Shown in pieces: positions 6,632 through 8,114 of a stretch of 8,114 nucleotides of DNA. The notes beneath the pieces are model-generated. The model did not search any database and was not told where the DNA came from. It saw only the letters and a list, made by a program, of their open reading frames with translations. This DNA comes from an uncultured Caulobacteraceae bacterium (GTDB taxonomy: Bacteria; Pseudomonadota; Alphaproteobacteria; Caulobacterales; Caulobacteraceae). The stretch spans positions 1-8,114 of the forward strand of contig CALEOQ010000504.1 of NCBI GenBank assembly GCA_937910255.1, in the 5' to 3' direction. The position numbers were made by a program, and so were the translations under genes. Numbering within the stretch: the stretch's first letter is position 1; the number at the start of each line of letters is the position of its first letter.

Positions 6632-6739
6632 GTGGAGGATCAGTTTTTGACTAGCTACATGATCGGCGGGCTGAGCGCTCTCATGATTGTGGCGGGCGTT
6701 GCGGGCCTGACTTTCGCCATCAGACGCCTTCGAGATTAG
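6632..6739 (+). CDS. Possible single-helix membrane micro-protein
   Basis: From GTG at 6632 the frame encodes 35 residues: a short polar head (EDQFLTSY), one hydrophobic segment (MIGGLSALMIVAGVAGLTFA) and a basic tail (IRRLRD). That is the layout of a small inner-membrane protein with its tail in the cytoplasm. The frame also opens further upstream at ATG 6554, but those codons overlap the leader of the kinase-like gene and look non-coding. A third option is ATG at 6659. No good ribosome binding site precedes any of them. The segment lies divergently beside the kinase-like gene. I recognise no family, and chance cannot be excluded. Confidence 0.3.
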   Translation: MEDQFLTSYMIGGLSALMIVAGVAGLTFAIRRLRD

Positions 6740-6800
6740 AAGGCAGAGGATTATGCATTTGAGTTCACTCACGATGATGGTGATCAAGCGAACGGTGAGG

Positions 6801-7084
6801 TGATCCTCCCCCGTTTTGGTGGACTGATCTTCCGCCGAAGTAGTGGACGGGGTTAGGCGGCTCTGCGCTCGGCGGCGGCTGGGGCTGATGTAGCCCAGGG
6901 CTGAGTGCAGGCGTCGGGGATTGTTAGAAGCCCTCGATGTAGTGGAACAGATCCCGGCGGGCTGGTCGCGCGTGGCATAGACCCGATGATGGACCCGTTC
7001 GGTCTTGAGGGTGGGGAAGAAGCTCTCCATTGGGGCGTTGTCCCAGCAGTCGCCCTTACGGCTCATCGACGGCGTAATCCCTTG
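6801..7084 (-). mobile_element. IS3-family insertion sequence, 3' remnant
   Basis: The 3' end of an IS3-family element on the minus strand. The right terminus probably starts at 6801 with TGATCCTCCCCCG, followed by the short non-coding tail and the transposase end. Similarity stops at about 7084, next to the palindrome at 7087-7133, so about three quarters of the element is gone. It is a different IS type from the composite at 3324-4353, judged by its protein (SRKGDCWDNAPMESFF). Confidence 0.72.
6853..7084 (-). pseudogene. IS3-family transposase C-terminal remnant with multiple frameshifts
   Basis: GITPSMSRKGDCWDNAPMES, ending in the catalytic Glu at about 7025-7027, is the signature of the IS3-type integrase core. 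The next conserved part normally reads RDLFxYIEGFYNPRRLHSALGY. Here a one-base loss near 6958-6963 gives PAGICSTTSRAS, and a one-base gain near 6924-6927 restores frame at NPRRLHSALGY. An extra G in the run at 6881-6884 then shifts the frame again, so the expected AAAERRAA tail with its TAA stop at 6853-6855 lies in another frame. The open frame instead runs on to 6614 through unrelated sequence. The 5' part of the gene is absent. Confidence 0.83.
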
Positions 7085-7086
7085 TC

Positions 7087-7133
7087 GTGACCTGCTCCCG
7101 GAAAACTGGTCCAGTTTTCCGGGAGCAGGTCAC
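7087..7133. repeat. 47-base near-perfect palindrome made of two IS-end-like arms
   Basis: Two 23-bp arms are exact reverse complements around a single T at 7110. Without the outermost pair the unit runs from TGACCTGCTCCC (7088-7099) to GGGAGCAGGTCA (7121-7132), so it starts with TG and ends with CA like an IS3-family element reduced to its two terminal repeats. The outer 12 bases differ at one position from the IS end at 3324-3335. There is no T-run and only one unpaired centre base, so it is a poor intrinsic terminator. It lies directly beside the truncated transposase remnant; no flanking target duplication is visible. Confidence 0.85.
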
Positions 7134-7432
7134 ACGCGCAGGCCACCTTGAATATCAGCAATCAGCCTACGTTTTCAGCATTGACGGTGTTTTGAAATGA
7201 ACCCCCGTATGCGCAACTCGGTGCAAGGGATTACGTTTTCCGTCCGATTGGAGACGATACATCTCGAAAGATCCATTCTAGGAACAACGCCTAATTATTA
7301 TACGAATCTCAGAAGCATAACTTTTTGCTGGCTGGCGTGACGGTATTTTCGCATGAGAATATTTTTTGTCCCGCAGAATCAAAGGGGTTGTGCATACCCG
7401 AACAATCGAGTGGGAATAGGGCCGCCCGCCGT
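7134..7432. other. AT-richer intergenic stretch with no recognisable gene
   Basis: About 300 bases between the palindrome and the end of the aldo/keto reductase gene, clearly lower in GC than the genes around it, with AT-rich patches at 7291-7304 and 7351-7368. I find no supported coding frame, RNA gene or terminator. Overlapping open frames that reach in from the reductase region (for example 7325-7603 on plus) are antisense shadows. It may be decayed or horizontally acquired sequence associated with the IS remnant. Confidence 0.5.
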
Positions 7433-8114
7433 CTAGTCCCGTCCCGCGACCGCAGCGCCGCCGAACACCAGGTTCTGCCGGGCTTCCGGGGTGAACAGGC
7501 CATAGATCATCGCGGCGTCCGGCGCGCTGGCGGCGTCCAGAGCCGCGATCTGTTCGGTCGGGAGGCGGAGATCGGTGGCGGAGATGTTCTCCGTCACCTG
7601 TGAGGGTCGGCTGACTCCCATCAGAGCGGTGTCCACGCCGGGCCTCGAGAGCACCCAGGCCAGGGCCACGCGGGCAGGGGCCTCCCCCAGCTCATGGGCG
7701 ACCGCCTTCAGGGCCTCGACGATCCCCCAGTTGCGCGCGGTGAACAGGGCGTCGCCGAATGGGTTGGCCCCGTCGAGACGCTTGTCGGTTTCCGCGCGGC
7801 CTTCGCTGTCGCCCGGCTTGTCGGGCAACCCGCCGGCGCGGGGGCCGGCCGACTCGACAGCCGCGCGATCGTATTTGCCGGTCAGCAAGCCATAGGCCAG
7901 CGGGCTCCATGGCATCATCCCGAGCCCCATGTGGCGGGCGAGAGGAAGGTGCTCGGCCTCGACCTCGCGGCTCACCAGCGAATAGAAATACTGCAGGGCG
8001 AGGGGGCGGGGCAGGCCGCGGACCGCCGCCAGGGTGACGAGCTTGGCGACGTACCAGGCCGGGGTGTTGGACAGTCCCCAGTAGCGAATCTTGCCCGCCC
8101 TCACGAGCCCCGAC
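7433..8114 (-). CDS. Aldo/keto reductase, C-terminal part (runs off the window)
   Basis: About 226 residues of an NAD(P)H-dependent aldo/keto reductase of the bacterial AKR11/12-like type. The frame is still open at 8114, so the N-terminal 110-130 residues with the catalytic Asp, Tyr, Lys and His lie beyond the window; GTG at 8104 is an internal Val, not a start. Visible elements are VRAGKIRYWGLSN (barrel strand with the nicotinamide-contacting Ser-Asn), LQYFYSLVSREVE (the conserved Gln and the YSL motif), MMPWSPLAYGLLTGKY, and the cofactor phosphate-binding end VDTALMGVSRPSQVTENI. These enzymes are soluble (beta/alpha)8 barrels that reduce aldehydes or ketones; the substrate cannot be told. 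The stop is TAG at 7433-7435. The tail is ordinary in length for the family. Confidence 0.9.
   Translation of the reverse strand, partial: SGLVRAGKIRYWGLSNTPAWYVAKLVTLAAVRGLPRPLALQYFYSLVSREVEAEHLPLARHMGLGMMPWSPLAYGLLTGKYDRAAVESAGPRAGGLPDKPGDSEGRAETDKRLDGANPFGDALFTARNWGIVEALKAVAHELGEAPARVALAWVLSRPGVDTALMGVSRPSQVTENISATDLRLPTEQIAALDAASAPDAAMIYGLFTPEARQNLVFGGAAVAGRD

Noticed and set aside
7087..7133. Intrinsic terminator reading of the 47-base palindrome
   Set aside because: One-base spacer, no T-run on either strand, and no gene ending just upstream of it; the IS-end explanation fits better.
1..8114. CRISPR array, defence system, phage module or other new multi-gene system
   Set aside because: No regularly spaced repeats and no nuclease, helicase, toxin-antitoxin or phage genes; the intact genes belong to known families and are separated by IS remnants.

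Overview
The window looks like one end of a draft contig from a GC-rich alphaproteobacterium. Codon use, the TonB-dependent receptor and the protein style suggest Caulobacterales (Caulobacter/Brevundimonas/Phenylobacterium) or a sphingomonad. This is inference; no rRNA or marker gene is present to settle it. The first 80 bases are not genomic: they are an error-laden copy of the Illumina P5/TruSeq universal adapter left at the contig edge.

Layout: (1) 1-80 adapter; (2) 81-409, minus strand, a collapsed fragment of a fatty acyl-AMP ligase, cut by the adapter on one side and by unrelated sequence on the other; (3) 410-702, a regulatory region rich in small inverted repeats, including a perfect 16-bp palindrome; (4) 703-3246, an intact 847-residue TonB-dependent outer-membrane receptor; (5) 3319-4353, an insertion-sequence graveyard in which the 3' halves of two different IS3-family elements are joined head to head, both with broken transposase genes; (6) 4490-4975, an Hsp20-like protein on the plus strand, converging on and overlapping (7) 4925-6544, a full-length UbiB/ABC1-type atypical kinase on the minus strand; (8) 6632-6739, a possible one-helix micro-protein; (9) 6801-7084, a third IS3-family 3' remnant with several frameshifts, followed by a 47-base near-perfect palindrome (7087-7133) built from two IS-end-like arms; (10) 7134-7432, AT-richer sequence without a recognisable gene; (11) 7433-8114, the C-terminal two thirds of an aldo/keto reductase running off the right edge.

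The intact genes do not form an obvious pathway or operon: the receptor, chaperone-like protein, kinase-like protein and oxidoreductase are separate units divided by IS debris. I see no CRISPR array, defence island, phage module, tRNA or rRNA. I do not find a convincing undescribed biological system. The observations most worth checking are the adapter contamination, the IS-end palindrome, the head-to-head IS chimera and the operator-like palindrome in front of the receptor gene.
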